Assembly (NCBI GenBank): GCA_910583755.1
Contig: CAJTZO010000001.1
Location: 90,143-133,667, forward strand
DNA length: 43,525 bases
Reading direction: 5' to 3'
Source: an uncultured Clostridia bacterium
GTDB taxonomy: Bacteria; Bacillota; Clostridia; Lachnospirales; Anaerotignaceae
Below are positions 35,037-43,102 of the stretch, piece by piece; position 1 is the first letter of the stretch, and each line of letters begins with the position of its first letter. Below the pieces are notes generated by a model, which was not told the DNA's origin, made no database searches, and saw only the letters and a list, made by a program, of their open reading frames with translations. The position numbers and the translations under genes were made by a program.

Positions 35037-35798
35037 ATGGTTGTTTTGAATACAATAGACAATAATGATTTTATGATTTTAAATAGCATTATTTATAAAA
35101 TACATACTAATCCTGATTTTTTAGCAATGAGAAAAGAGCTTTTAGAGCAACTAAAGATGATTATTGATTTTGACAGTGCAGAATTTCATCTTTCTAAAGG
35201 AGATGGCAGCATTTCATTAACTTCTTCTGTTTCTTACAATAAAAATGCCTCTCTTGATTTTTCTCAAGTGTACGAAAATATTGACTACAGTCAAGGAATT
35301 TTAGGAACTGGAAAAAGCTTTGTCTACCGAGAGACAGACATTATCTCTGATAAAAAAAGAATAGAAACCGAGTATTACAAAAATGTTTACAAAGTAAATA
35401 ATTGGCATTATGCTTTACAACTAATATTAGGTCATAATGAAATTTTTTTAGGAGTTATTACTTTTTATCGGGATAAAGAAAAAGAAGATTTTAAATATTC
35501 TGACATCTTTAAAATTCAATTAATTAAAGACCATCTTGCTTACCGAATTTATAAGGAGCAAGAAAACGCAACAAAATATGGAGACAAAGTTTCTGTACAA
35601 GATGCAGTGGAACGATTTGGATTAACCAAAAGAGAAAGTGATATTTTAGAATTGCTTATCTCTGGATACAGCAATAAAGAAATTTGCGAGCAGATAGTTA
35701 TTGCAAATAATACACTAAAAAAGCATGTTTTAAATATCTATCGAAAGTTAGATGTAAAAAACAGAGTACAGTTATTTCGTAAAATAAAAGAAACTTAA
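35037..35798 (+). CDS. LuxR-type transcriptional regulator with N-terminal sensor domain
   Basis: The protein has 253 residues from ATG 35037. TTG 35046 has AAGGGA at better spacing and may be the real start. Residues about 25-170 look like a GAF-type ligand domain. The LuxR-type helix-turn-helix is at about 195-250: FGLTKRESDILELLISGYSNKEICEQIVIANNTLKKHVLNIYRKL. It stands immediately upstream of the aminotransferase cluster in the same direction, so it is the likely local regulator, perhaps induced by the amine or amino acid substrate. No kinase or receiver domain is present. Confidence 0.87.
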   Translation: MVVLNTIDNNDFMILNSIIYKIHTNPDFLAMRKELLEQLKMIIDFDSAEFHLSKGDGSISLTSSVSYNKNASLDFSQVYENIDYSQGILGTGKSFVYRETDIISDKKRIETEYYKNVYKVNNWHYALQLILGHNEIFLGVITFYRDKEKEDFKYSDIFKIQLIKDHLAYRIYKEQENATKYGDKVSVQDAVERFGLTKRESDILELLISGYSNKEICEQIVIANNTLKKHVLNIYRKLDVKNRVQLFRKIKET

Positions 35799-35815
35799 CG
35801 ATATTTGCGAGTCGT

Positions 35816-35839
35816 TGTAATTCTATCAAATGAATTACA
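35816..35839. promoter_or_regulatory. Inverted repeat, operator candidate
   Basis: TGTAATTC (35816-35823) and GAATTACA (35832-35839) form a perfect 8-bp dyad with an 8-nt spacer between the regulator and aminotransferase genes. No T-run follows, so operator is favoured over terminator. A separate CCTATC/GATAGG stem lies at 35917-35934. Confidence 0.45.
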
Positions 35840-35968
35840 GTGGTGAGTTCAAATAAAAGAAGATTATCTTCTATAAAAGTTGTACCCACACAAAAACACT
35901 AAATTGAGGTGATAATCCTATCCCCGTTGATAGGGACATAAAAGGATTCATGTGCAAAAGTTAGTTAA

Positions 35969-36000
35969 TTTTGTACAAAAAAACAATACTATCGTATAAC
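35969..36000 (+). promoter_or_regulatory. Promoter of the aminotransferase cluster
   Basis: TTGTAC (35971-35976) and TATAAC (35995-36000) are 18 bp apart. The -35 lies inside the perfect palindrome TTTTGTACAAAA (35969-35980). The 12-mer TTGTACAAAAAA also occurs at 34657 before the regulator. Confidence 0.5.
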
Positions 36001-36018
36001 GAATAAGGAGGAAAAAGT

Positions 36019-37380
36019 ATGTTAGAAAAATTTAAAGGCACAAGCGAATATTTAGGAAGAGTTTTAGGTTACATTCATTCAGACATAGACCAAATCCCAG
36101 ACGCAGAAAAAGAAAGAATGACAAAAGAAACCATCGACCACTTTGACAACTATGTAAGTCCTGGTTGGTTAAAATATCGTAAATCTGTATCTACCAATGC
36201 TGCAATGTTAGAATGGCAAGACCATGACAGTAGTGTTGTAAGTTTATATGGTGAAGACTTTATTGACTGTTTGGGTGGTTTCGGTATCTATACATGTGGA
36301 CATAAAAACAAAGAAATCGTAGAAACAGTAAAAGCACAGTTAGACCATCAAGCACTTCACTCTCAAGAATTGTTAGACCCACTTCGTGGTTATCTTGCAA
36401 AAGCTGTTGCTGAAATTACACCTGGTGATTTACAATACTGCTTCTTTACAAATGGTGGTGCAGAAGCAAACGAAATGGCATTAAAATTAGCAAGGGTTGC
36501 AACAGGCGGACGTTGGTATGTTTCTACTGTAAACGCTTTCCACGGCAAATCTATGGGTGCTGTTTCTATGGGTGGTAAAGGTACTTATCGTACTCCTTAC
36601 ACACCAATGGTACAACAAGTTGTTCACGTTGAATATGGTAATGCAGAAGATGCAAGAAAAGCAATTAGAAATTTAATCGCTGTTGGTGAAAAAGTTGCTG
36701 CATTTATTGTTGAACCAGTACAAGGTGAAGCTGGTATTATCATTCCTCCTGCTGGATACTTAAAAGAAATCAGAGCAATCTGTGATGAATATGGTGTTGC
36801 TATGATTTGTGACGAAATCCAAACAGGTATGGGTCGTACCGGTCATATGTGGAGATGTGAAGGTGAAGACGTTGTTCCTGATATCTTAACATTTGGTAAA
36901 GCATTTGGTGGTGGTATTATGCCAATCACAGGTTTAATCTGCCGTCCTCCAATGTGGACACAAGACTTAGTTGACAATCCATGGTTGCTTGGTTCTCCTA
37001 CATTCGGTGGAAACCCTGTATGTTGTTCTGCAGCTATCGCAACTATCAAATATATGATTGACCATGACATTCCTGGTGTATGTGCAAAAAAAGGTGCATT
37101 GATTAGAGAAGGTTTGGACAAATTGGCAGCAAAATATTCTGATTTGATTGATGAAGTACGTGGTATTGGCTTAATGCTTGCAGTAGAATTTAAAACTTCT
37201 GAAATCGGTTATGAAGTAGCAAAAGGTATGTTTGCTCGTAAAGTAATCACTGCTGGTACTTTAGTAAATGCAAAATGTGTTCGTTTTGAACCTGCTTCTG
37301 TAATTACAGAAGAACAAATTGCACAAGTTATTCAACGTATGGATGAAGCATTAGCAGACACAAGAGCATCCATGAAATAA
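36019..37380 (+). CDS. Class III aminotransferase, putrescine aminotransferase-like
   Basis: The protein has 453 residues and is a PLP enzyme. Catalytic Lys294 is in ILTFGKAFGGGIMP. MICDEIQTGMGRTG carries the cofactor-binding Asp and TNGGAEANEMALKLAR the phosphate-binding loop. The stretch FIDCLGGFGIYTCGHKN...ALHSQELLDPLRG closely follows E. coli YgjG (PatA), which acts on putrescine and other diamines. Substrate here is inferred from context: a beta-alanyl-CoA ammonia lyase downstream points to beta-alanine, 1,3-diaminopropane or a similar omega-amine. GGAGG precedes ATG 36019. Downstream, a 12-bp stem separates it from the aldehyde dehydrogenase. Confidence 0.9.
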   Translation: MLEKFKGTSEYLGRVLGYIHSDIDQIPDAEKERMTKETIDHFDNYVSPGWLKYRKSVSTNAAMLEWQDHDSSVVSLYGEDFIDCLGGFGIYTCGHKNKEIVETVKAQLDHQALHSQELLDPLRGYLAKAVAEITPGDLQYCFFTNGGAEANEMALKLARVATGGRWYVSTVNAFHGKSMGAVSMGGKGTYRTPYTPMVQQVVHVEYGNAEDARKAIRNLIAVGEKVAAFIVEPVQGEAGIIIPPAGYLKEIRAICDEYGVAMICDEIQTGMGRTGHMWRCEGEDVVPDILTFGKAFGGGIMPITGLICRPPMWTQDLVDNPWLLGSPTFGGNPVCCSAAIATIKYMIDHDIPGVCAKKGALIREGLDKLAAKYSDLIDEVRGIGLMLAVEFKTSEIGYEVAKGMFARKVITAGTLVNAKCVRFEPASVITEEQIAQVIQRMDEALADTRASMK

Positions 37381-37428
37381 AAAAGCCCCTCTCTCTACAT
37401 AATAACACTTATCTTTTGTAGGGAAACT

Positions 37429-37459
37429 ATCAAACCCTTGAGAGAATCAAGGGTTTGAT
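37429..37459 (+). other. Intercistronic stem-loop, 12-bp perfect stem
   Basis: ATCAAACCCTTG (37429-37440) pairs with CAAGGGTTTGAT (37448-37459) around a 7-nt loop. It is not followed by a T-run and lies 21 bp before the next ribosome site, so it is probably an mRNA processing or stability element. Confidence 0.7.
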
Positions 37460-37490
37460 AAAATATGGAATCATAAAAAGGAGGAAGAAC

Positions 37491-38846
37491 ATGACAATTC
37501 AAGAATTAGTAAACAGAGCAAGAAAAGCACAAGCTGAAATTGCAGACTATACACAGGAACAAGTAGATAAATTAGTTTATGATGGTGCAAAAATTATTTA
37601 TGAAAACGCAAAACCTTTAGCAAGACTCGCTGTTGATGAAACTGGTTTAGGCTGTTATGAAGATAAAATTTGTAAGAATACAGATACTGCTGCTGTTTTC
37701 TGGGATTACTTAAAAGATAAAAAATCTGTTGGTATTATCAACGAAATCCCTGAATTGGGCTTAATGGAAGTAGCTCATCCAGTTGGCGTTATTGGTGCAA
37801 TTACTCCTGCAACAAACCCAACTGTAACACCTTTAGGAAACTTTATGCATGCTTTAAAAGGTAAAAATGCAGTAATTATCTCCCCTGCACCTCGTGCAAA
37901 AGAAACAACTTCCAAAACAATTGATTTGATTAGAGAAACTTTAGCAAAAAATGGTGCACCTGTTGATTTAATTCAAGTAGTAGATGATGTTACTATTGAA
38001 CGTTCTGCTGAATTGATGGCTCTGTGTGACCTTGTAATTGCAACAGGTGGTTCTGGATTAACAAAAGCAGCTTATTCTAGCGGAACTCCAGCTTATGGCG
38101 TAGGTCCTGGAAATCCTCCTGTTATCTTGGATAGAGGTTATGACCTTACTGATGCAGCAGAAAAATCTTTCATTGCAATTGGTAGTGACAATGGTATTCT
38201 TTGTGATGGTGACAACCTTCTTCTTTATCCAGAAGAATTGGAAAAAGATTTCTTTGCAGAATTGAAAAAAGCAGGCATTGTTTTGTTTGAAGATAAAGCA
38301 GATATTACAAAATTCAGAGAAGCACTCTTTAGCCCAGAAGGTAAAGTAAATTCTGAATTAGTTGGTAAAGATGCAAAAGTGATTGCAGATGCAGCAGGCG
38401 TTTCTCTCGCTGATGGCATAAAAGTAATGGGTATTAAAATTGATGGCGTTGGGAAAGAAGATTTCCTTTGCAAAGAAATTATGGGACCTATTGTTGTATT
38501 AAAATCATATGATACATTTGAAAACGCTGTTGATATGGCAGTTAGAAATATGGAAGAAGCAGGCGGAACAGGACATACAGCAGGTATTTTCAGTAACGAT
38601 AAAGAACATATTAGATATGCTGGCGAAAAAATTCCTGTAGCACGTCTGTTAGTAAATCAACCAACACCTGATGCTTGGGGTCCTGCAACAAATGGTTTAT
38701 CCCCTGCTGTTTCTGAAGGCTGTGGCACATGGGGTAACAACATTTTAGCTGGCAACGTAGACTACATTCATATGGTGAATGTTTCTAAAATTGCTATGCC
38801 TTTGGATGTAAAAGTTCCAGATGCTGATGAAATTTTCAAAGATTAA
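37491..38846 (+). CDS. CoA-acylating aldehyde dehydrogenase (AdhE/EutE-type)
   Basis: The protein has 451 residues. ATG 37491 has AAAGGAGG 7 nt upstream. An in-frame ATG at 37455 is inside the stem. The protein matches the acylating aldehyde dehydrogenases: AITPATNPTVTP and ISPAPRAKETT correspond to the same positions in the AdhE dehydrogenase half. Catalytic Cys238 is in DNGILCDGDN. Such enzymes oxidise an aldehyde with NAD(P) and CoA to an acyl-CoA. It has no alcohol dehydrogenase half. Candidate substrates are 3-aminopropanal (giving beta-alanyl-CoA) or malonate semialdehyde (giving malonyl-CoA). Sulfoacetaldehyde or succinate semialdehyde specificity cannot be excluded from sequence alone. 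Confidence 0.88.
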   Translation: MTIQELVNRARKAQAEIADYTQEQVDKLVYDGAKIIYENAKPLARLAVDETGLGCYEDKICKNTDTAAVFWDYLKDKKSVGIINEIPELGLMEVAHPVGVIGAITPATNPTVTPLGNFMHALKGKNAVIISPAPRAKETTSKTIDLIRETLAKNGAPVDLIQVVDDVTIERSAELMALCDLVIATGGSGLTKAAYSSGTPAYGVGPGNPPVILDRGYDLTDAAEKSFIAIGSDNGILCDGDNLLLYPEELEKDFFAELKKAGIVLFEDKADITKFREALFSPEGKVNSELVGKDAKVIADAAGVSLADGIKVMGIKIDGVGKEDFLCKEIMGPIVVLKSYDTFENAVDMAVRNMEEAGGTGHTAGIFSNDKEHIRYAGEKIPVARLLVNQPTPDAWGPATNGLSPAVSEGCGTWGNNILAGNVDYIHMVNVSKIAMPLDVKVPDADEIFKD

Positions 38847-38866
38847 AAGTTTGGGGATAAGTCCCT

Positions 38867-38970
38867 ACAAGCTTTCTTGATAAAAGCTTGATAAAAAACT
38901 TTATGATTAAAAATGATTTCTAGTTTAAAGTTTTCTGACTTCTTTTTAAAAAAGGAAGTAGGAGTTTGAA
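38867..38970. repeat. Hairpin-rich spacer related to the intergenic family
   Basis: CAAGCTTTc..AAAAGCTTG (about 38868-38890) followed by ATAAAAAACTTTA resembles the element at 27501 and, more distantly, copies A and B. A second stem (CTTCTTTTT/AAAAAGGAAG) lies near 38939-38960. Confidence 0.4.
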
Positions 38971-39000
38971 AGATTTTATAAAATAAGGAGGATATTTATT

Positions 39001-39459
39001 ATGGTAGGTAAAAAAGTAGTACATCACTTAATGATGAGTGCAAAAGATGCACATTATGTAGGCGGTTTGGTAAATGGTGCAAGAATCGTTGACCAATGGG
39101 GCGATGTTGGTACAGAACTTATGGTTTATGTAGATGGTGACATCAGTTTATTCTTGGGCTATGAAAAAATTGAATTTTTAGCACCTGTTTATGTTGGTGA
39201 CTTTATGGAATATCATGGTTGGATTGAAAAAGTTGGAAATCAATCCTATACCTGTAAATTTGAAGCATGGAAAGTTGCAACACAACTGGATAGAACAGAT
39301 GCTGATTTAAGTGGTGTAGCAACACCAGGTACTGCAGCAACTGCTTGCGAACCTCCAGTGCTTTGTGGTAGAGCAACAGGAAGCTTGTTTATTGCAAAAA
39401 AAGACCAAAGAGGTCCTCAGGAATCTTCTTTCAAAGATAGAAAACATCCAGGTGAATAA
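39001..39459 (+). CDS. acl: Beta-alanyl-CoA:ammonia lyase (hot-dog fold)
   Basis: The protein has 152 residues, a small hot-dog fold. As I recall it, the C. propionicum enzyme begins with the same MVGKKVVHHLMMSAKDAHY and shares VDQWGDVGTELMVYVDGDISLFLGY-like and YVGDFMEYHGWIEKVGNQSYTCKFEAWKVAT-like segments. It also shares CEPPVLCGRATGSLFIAKK and the end RKHPGE. There is a short insertion near 100-112 (DADLSGVATPGTAA). That enzyme eliminates ammonia from beta-alanyl-CoA, giving acryloyl-CoA. The related 3-aminobutyryl-CoA lyase (Kal) of lysine fermentation is the main alternative, but no lysine-fermentation genes lie near. GGAGG precedes the start. Confidence 0.9.
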   Translation: MVGKKVVHHLMMSAKDAHYVGGLVNGARIVDQWGDVGTELMVYVDGDISLFLGYEKIEFLAPVYVGDFMEYHGWIEKVGNQSYTCKFEAWKVATQLDRTDADLSGVATPGTAATACEPPVLCGRATGSLFIAKKDQRGPQESSFKDRKHPGE

Positions 39460-39527
39460 AATATCATAACGCGGCAAACTAAAATTTTAAAATTCTTCTA
39501 ACATTATACTAACAAATAAATTGATTT

Positions 39528-39578
39528 TGACAGTAATCTAAAATATTGACCTCTTTTTCAATATTTTAGTTACTGTCA
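39528..39578 (+). other. Strong stem-loop between acl and the transporter
   Basis: Arms 39528-39548 and 39559-39578 form a 20-bp stem with one bulged base and a 10-nt loop (TGACAGTA...TACTGTCA ends). There is no clean T-run, so a regulatory or processing role is likelier than a strong terminator. The transporter starts 64 bp further. Confidence 0.7.
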
Positions 39579-39642
39579 TATATTGACCATTTTTATACAC
39601 AATTAATAGAGAGCCTTAGGGGGAAAAGAAGGAGGTTGGTCT

Positions 39643-41115
39643 ATGGAAGGAACAAAAGAAACATCTAAAAATGACTTTAAAAAACTTTTAATTGTTTATG
39701 GTATTTTATTTGCTGCATTTATTGCAATCGGATTCTTAGTACCAGATAATCCAGATGATTTCGGAATATTAACTACTATTCCAGCAATATTTATGATTAT
39801 TTTCATATTTAGAACAAAAAGAATTGTAGAAGGTTTAACATTAGCAACGATTTTATGTTGTATCATGGTACATAAAGCAAATTTTATTCCAGCTTTTGCT
39901 GATATTGCACAAGTTGCTATGTTAAGAGAAGATACTGCTTTCTTAATCATTGTATGTGGTTTAATGGGCAGCCTTGTTGCCTTAATAGAAAAAAATGGTG
40001 GTGGATTTGCTTTTGGTGAATTTGTTGCTTCCAGAGTAAAATCACCAAAATTAGCACTTTTTGGTACAATGTTATGTTCTGCTCTTTTCTCATTAGATGA
40101 CTATTTAAGTTCTTTGACTTCTGGTATTGCTATGACACCTGTAAATGACAGGTATAAAATTCCAAGAGAAATGACAGCTTACGTTATTGATACTACGGCT
40201 GCTCCTGTCTCTGTTTTAAATCCCATTTCTACATGGGCTGTATTTATCGGTTCTCTTATGGTAGCAAACGGCATTGCAGAAGAAGGACAACAATTGCCAA
40301 CTTATATGGCAACAGTGCCTTTCAACTTTTATGCAGTATTTGCGCTTCTTATCATGATACTGACTGTTTTGGGTGTTATCCCTAAAATAGGTCCTATGAA
40401 AGGGGCATATGAAAGAGTTGCAGCAGGTGGTCCTTTAGCACCTCCAGACTCTGAAAAAATTGATATTCGTTCTGGTAAAGATAGTATTGTTCCAGAAAAT
40501 CCAAAACTTCGTAATTTCTTTGCACCTATCCTTATCTTAATCGGTGCTGTCGCTTTCTTCGATTTTGATATGCAAAAAGGCATCATAACTGCAATATTTA
40601 TATGTTTTATATACTTTGTTGCACAGGGAATGGACCCTGAAGAATTTGCGGACACAGTTGTAGAAGGTCTCAAAAACATGGTTTTACCTATTTTGCTGAT
40701 GATACTTGCTTTCTGTTTTGCAGAAGCTAGTCAACAAGTTGGATTTATTGACTATGTTATTGATGTAGCAGTTAGAAATATTACATTACCTTTCTTACCT
40801 GTAACTGTTTTCTTGGTATTTGCAGCTACCGAATTTATTATGGGTATTAACTGGGGTATGTATATTATTGCAATCCCTATTGTTGCACCAATTACACTTG
40901 CTTTAGGTGGAAATATTGCCGTAACTGTTGGTGCAGTTGCAGCAGCAGGTGTTTGGGGAAGTCATTGCTGTTTCTATTCAGACGCAACCATATTGACTTC
41001 TTCTTCTACTGGTTGTAACAACTTTAGACATGGTATTACACAGATTCCTTATGGTGTAATGGCAGGTGTCATTTCTGCAATTGGATACATCATATTAGGA
41101 CATGTGATATATTAA
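39643..41115 (+). CDS. NhaC-type Na+/H+ antiporter family transporter
   Basis: The protein has 490 residues and about 12 membrane helices. Family signatures are LDDYLSSLTSGIAMTPV, ATEFIMGINWGMYIIAIPIVAPI and GSHCCFYSDATILTSSSTGCNNFRHG..QIPY. NhaC members exchange Na+ for H+ or carry small organic solutes. Here the location at the end of an amine-catabolic cluster suggests uptake of its substrate (beta-alanine or diamine) or sodium-coupled exchange, which is inference. The start has a full AGAAGGAGG. A terminator follows. Confidence 0.9.
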   Translation: MEGTKETSKNDFKKLLIVYGILFAAFIAIGFLVPDNPDDFGILTTIPAIFMIIFIFRTKRIVEGLTLATILCCIMVHKANFIPAFADIAQVAMLREDTAFLIIVCGLMGSLVALIEKNGGGFAFGEFVASRVKSPKLALFGTMLCSALFSLDDYLSSLTSGIAMTPVNDRYKIPREMTAYVIDTTAAPVSVLNPISTWAVFIGSLMVANGIAEEGQQLPTYMATVPFNFYAVFALLIMILTVLGVIPKIGPMKGAYERVAAGGPLAPPDSEKIDIRSGKDSIVPENPKLRNFFAPILILIGAVAFFDFDMQKGIITAIFICFIYFVAQGMDPEEFADTVVEGLKNMVLPILLMILAFCFAEASQQVGFIDYVIDVAVRNITLPFLPVTVFLVFAATEFIMGINWGMYIIAIPIVAPITLALGGNIAVTVGAVAAAGVWGSHCCFYSDATILTSSSTGCNNFRHGITQIPYGVMAGVISAIGYIILGHVIY

Positions 41116-41131
41116 AAAAATATATATTAGG

Positions 41132-41186
41132 AAAGAAGTACAGGCATTCCCTTCATTGTCAACACAGAATTTGCTTGTACTTCTTT
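41132..41186. terminator. Terminator between transporter and BlaI genes
   Basis: AAAGAAGTACA (41132-41142) pairs with TGTACTTCTTT (41176-41186) across a long loop. It lies between convergent genes and may serve both. Confidence 0.6.
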
Positions 41187-41191
41187 GTATT

Positions 41192-41569
41192 TTAACAATC
41201 TCTTAAAAATTCTCTTAATTCTGACATTTCTTGTTCACTTAATCCTGTATCTCCTTTTAGTGCTAAAAGAAACTCTTTCAAAGAACCATTATAAAATTCT
41301 TTCAACATATTCTTTGTCCATTTTCGAATATGTCCTTCTTTTGTTGAAACTGGTACATACATATAAAATTTTTCGTGTTTTTTTATTTCTAAAGCACCCT
41401 TTTTCTCAAGATTTAATAAAAAAGTACGTAAAGATTGTCGTTTCCATTGTTTTCCACCTTCTTTTACAAAATGTTGCATTAAATCTCTAAAGTAGAGTCC
41501 TTCTTTCTGTTCCCAAATAAATTCCATTATTTCCCATTCTAAGCTTGATAAATTATATTTTTGAGTCAT
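41192..41569 (-). CDS. BlaI/MecI/CopY-family repressor
   Basis: The protein has 125 residues. The N-terminal winged helix begins YNLSSLEWEIMEFIWEQKEGLYFRDLMQHF, with the recognition region KRQSLRTFLLNLEKKGALEI. A helical dimerisation tail follows. BlaI repressors are cleaved or released after a beta-lactam signal relayed by BlaR1, but no blaR1 or beta-lactamase is in the window. A perfect dyad overlaps the -10 of its own promoter, which indicates autoregulation. Confidence 0.9.
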   Translation of the reverse strand: MTQKYNLSSLEWEIMEFIWEQKEGLYFRDLMQHFVKEGGKQWKRQSLRTFLLNLEKKGALEIKKHEKFYMYVPVSTKEGHIRKWTKNMLKEFYNGSLKEFLLALKGDTGLSEQEMSELREFLRDC

Positions 41570-41660
41570 ATTCTCTCTCCTTCATACAAACTGTAAAAAA
41601 CCTGAGACTTTATTCTTAAAAAAAAGTCAATCGGAATTTACAAAAAAGACTTAATTATTT

Positions 41661-41702
41661 TTACTATAATATATAGTAAGTAATTTCAAACCTTTATGTC
41701 AA
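41661..41702 (-). promoter_or_regulatory. Promoter and operator of the BlaI-family gene
   Basis: Minus-strand TTGACA (41697-41702) and TACTAT (41673-41678) are 18 bp apart. The perfect palindrome TTACTATA-ATA-TATAGTAA (41661-41679) covers the -10. Its TACTA..TAGTA form fits the kind of dyad that BlaI or MecI proteins bind. Confidence 0.7.
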
Positions 41703-41914
41703 GCTTTTTTATAAAAAAATTAGAAATATTTTTAAAATGGAAAGTAATATTTGAATATTTTAATGATTTTTTAATTTAATTTTAATAATATTCCCCCTTT
41801 CACATTAAGATAAAAGAAAGATTTATATTTTTCATATTTCGTAACTATTATAAGTATTACACCCCTTTCTTTTTATCCTTATTCTTGTTTAAAACATAGC
41901 GTAAGATTTGAAAA
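41703..41914. other. Spacer after sigF, no gene seen
   Basis: This is AT-rich sequence. No clear terminator for the spoIIA operon is visible, and no ORF or RNA gene is convincing. Together with the BlaI promoter it makes up the 41570-41914 gap. Confidence 0.35.
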
Positions 41915-42655
41915 TCACATTTGCTCCATTTTTTTTCTAATCCTTAAAAGAACCTTTTTTTCAATTCGCGAAACTTGTACTTGTGAAATGCCCATTTTTT
42001 TTGCAATGTCTGATTGTGTTTTATCTTCAAAATATCGTAATATAATAATCTGTCTTTCCTTTGGCTCAAGTTGATTTAATATCTCTTTTAGTGCAATTTT
42101 TTCAATTAATTTATCTCCATTGTCATTTTGTTTTATTTTGTCCAAAATATACATATTATTACTATTATTTTCTCCCTGATATACAGTAGCATAAATGCTT
42201 TCCACTTCCCTATCTGCATCCATCGCTGCAGCAAGTTCTTCCACTGGTACTTCTAATTCTTTTGCTAATTCTCCTATTGTAATTTCTCTACCTGTTTTAT
42301 GAATCAATGTTTGTCTTACATACTTTGCTTTTACTGCTAGTTCCTTCAAAGGACGGCTCACTTTTATTATGCCATCATCTCTTAAAAAACGTTTGATTTC
42401 TCCCATAATCATCGGTACAGCATAAGTAGAAAATTTTACATCCATTGTAACATCAAATTTTTCAATACATTTGAGCAAGCCAATCGCACCAATCTGGTAC
42501 AAGTCTTCTAATTCGTATCCCCTTCCCTTAAACCTTTTTACGATAGACCAAATCAAGCCGGTATTTTCAGAAACCAGTTTTTCTTTTGCCTCCTGTTCCC
42601 CTGCTTGCGCCTTTCGTATTAACATATATACTTCTTCTGTTTCTAAATGATACAC
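41915..42655 (-). CDS. sigF: Sporulation sigma factor F
   Basis: The protein has 246 residues from GTG 42655, with GAGGTGAT 3 nt upstream. An out-of-frame ATG beside it stops at once. Region 2 contains ELEDLYQIGAIGLLKCIEKFD and KFSTYAVPMIMGEIKRFLRDDG. Region 4 is LEPKERQIIILRYFEDKTQSDIAKKMGISQVQVSRIEKKVL. It directs forespore transcription after asymmetric division. The preceding genes encode its regulators SpoIIAB and SpoIIAA, in the classical order. Confidence 0.96.
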   Translation of the reverse strand: MYHLETEEVYMLIRKAQAGEQEAKEKLVSENTGLIWSIVKRFKGRGYELEDLYQIGAIGLLKCIEKFDVTMDVKFSTYAVPMIMGEIKRFLRDDGIIKVSRPLKELAVKAKYVRQTLIHKTGREITIGELAKELEVPVEELAAAMDADREVESIYATVYQGENNSNNMYILDKIKQNDNGDKLIEKIALKEILNQLEPKERQIIILRYFEDKTQSDIAKKMGISQVQVSRIEKKVLLRIRKKMEQM

Positions 42656-42664
42656 ATTATCACC

Positions 42665-43102
42665 TCACAAAAAGGCATCTCTATTTATCACTTTTATCAT
42701 TGTAATTTTTGTACCAACCCCTTCTATACTTTCCACTATCATACTATCCATAAAGGTCTCCATCACTGTAAAACCCATACCAGAACGCTCTAATTCAGGC
42801 TTTGATGTATAAAGTGGTTGTCTTGCCTGCTCAATATTTTTGATTCCTTTACCTTTATCTGTTACAATAATTGTTATCTTATCTTCTATGTATCCACAAA
42901 ATAATGTTACAACTCCATCTTTATTTTCATATCCATGTATAATTGCATTTGTAACAGCTTCTGAAACTGCTGTTTTAATATCTGTAATATCAGAAACTGT
43001 TGGATTTAATTGTGATACAAATGTTGCTGCTACCACCCTTGCAAATGCCTCATTTTCAGATATTGCTTTAAATTGAACAGTCATTTCATTTTCATACTGC
43101 AT
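42665..43102 (-). CDS. spoIIAB: Anti-sigma F factor SpoIIAB
   Basis: The protein has 145 residues and is a GHKL-type serine kinase that sequesters sigma-F and phosphorylates SpoIIAA. The N-box is IKTAVSEAVTNAIIHGYENK, the G-box is VTDKGKGIKNIEQA, and a C-terminal SGMGFTVMETFMD follows. GGAGGTG precedes the start. The gene overlaps the spoIIAA stop by 11 nt. Confidence 0.95.
   Translation of the reverse strand: MQYENEMTVQFKAISENEAFARVVAATFVSQLNPTVSDITDIKTAVSEAVTNAIIHGYENKDGVVTLFCGYIEDKITIIVTDKGKGIKNIEQARQPLYTSKPELERSGMGFTVMETFMDSMIVESIEGVGTKITMIKVINRDAFL

Noticed and set aside
37491..38846. Bifunctional AdhE
   Set aside because: Only the aldehyde dehydrogenase half is present. No Fe-dependent alcohol dehydrogenase domain follows in the same gene.
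39001..39459. Lysine-fermentation 3-aminobutyryl-CoA lyase (Kal)
   Set aside because: Same fold and family, but no kamA, kamDE, kdd or kce genes nearby, and the sequence follows the beta-alanyl-CoA lyase of C. propionicum as I recall it. Kept only as an alternative.
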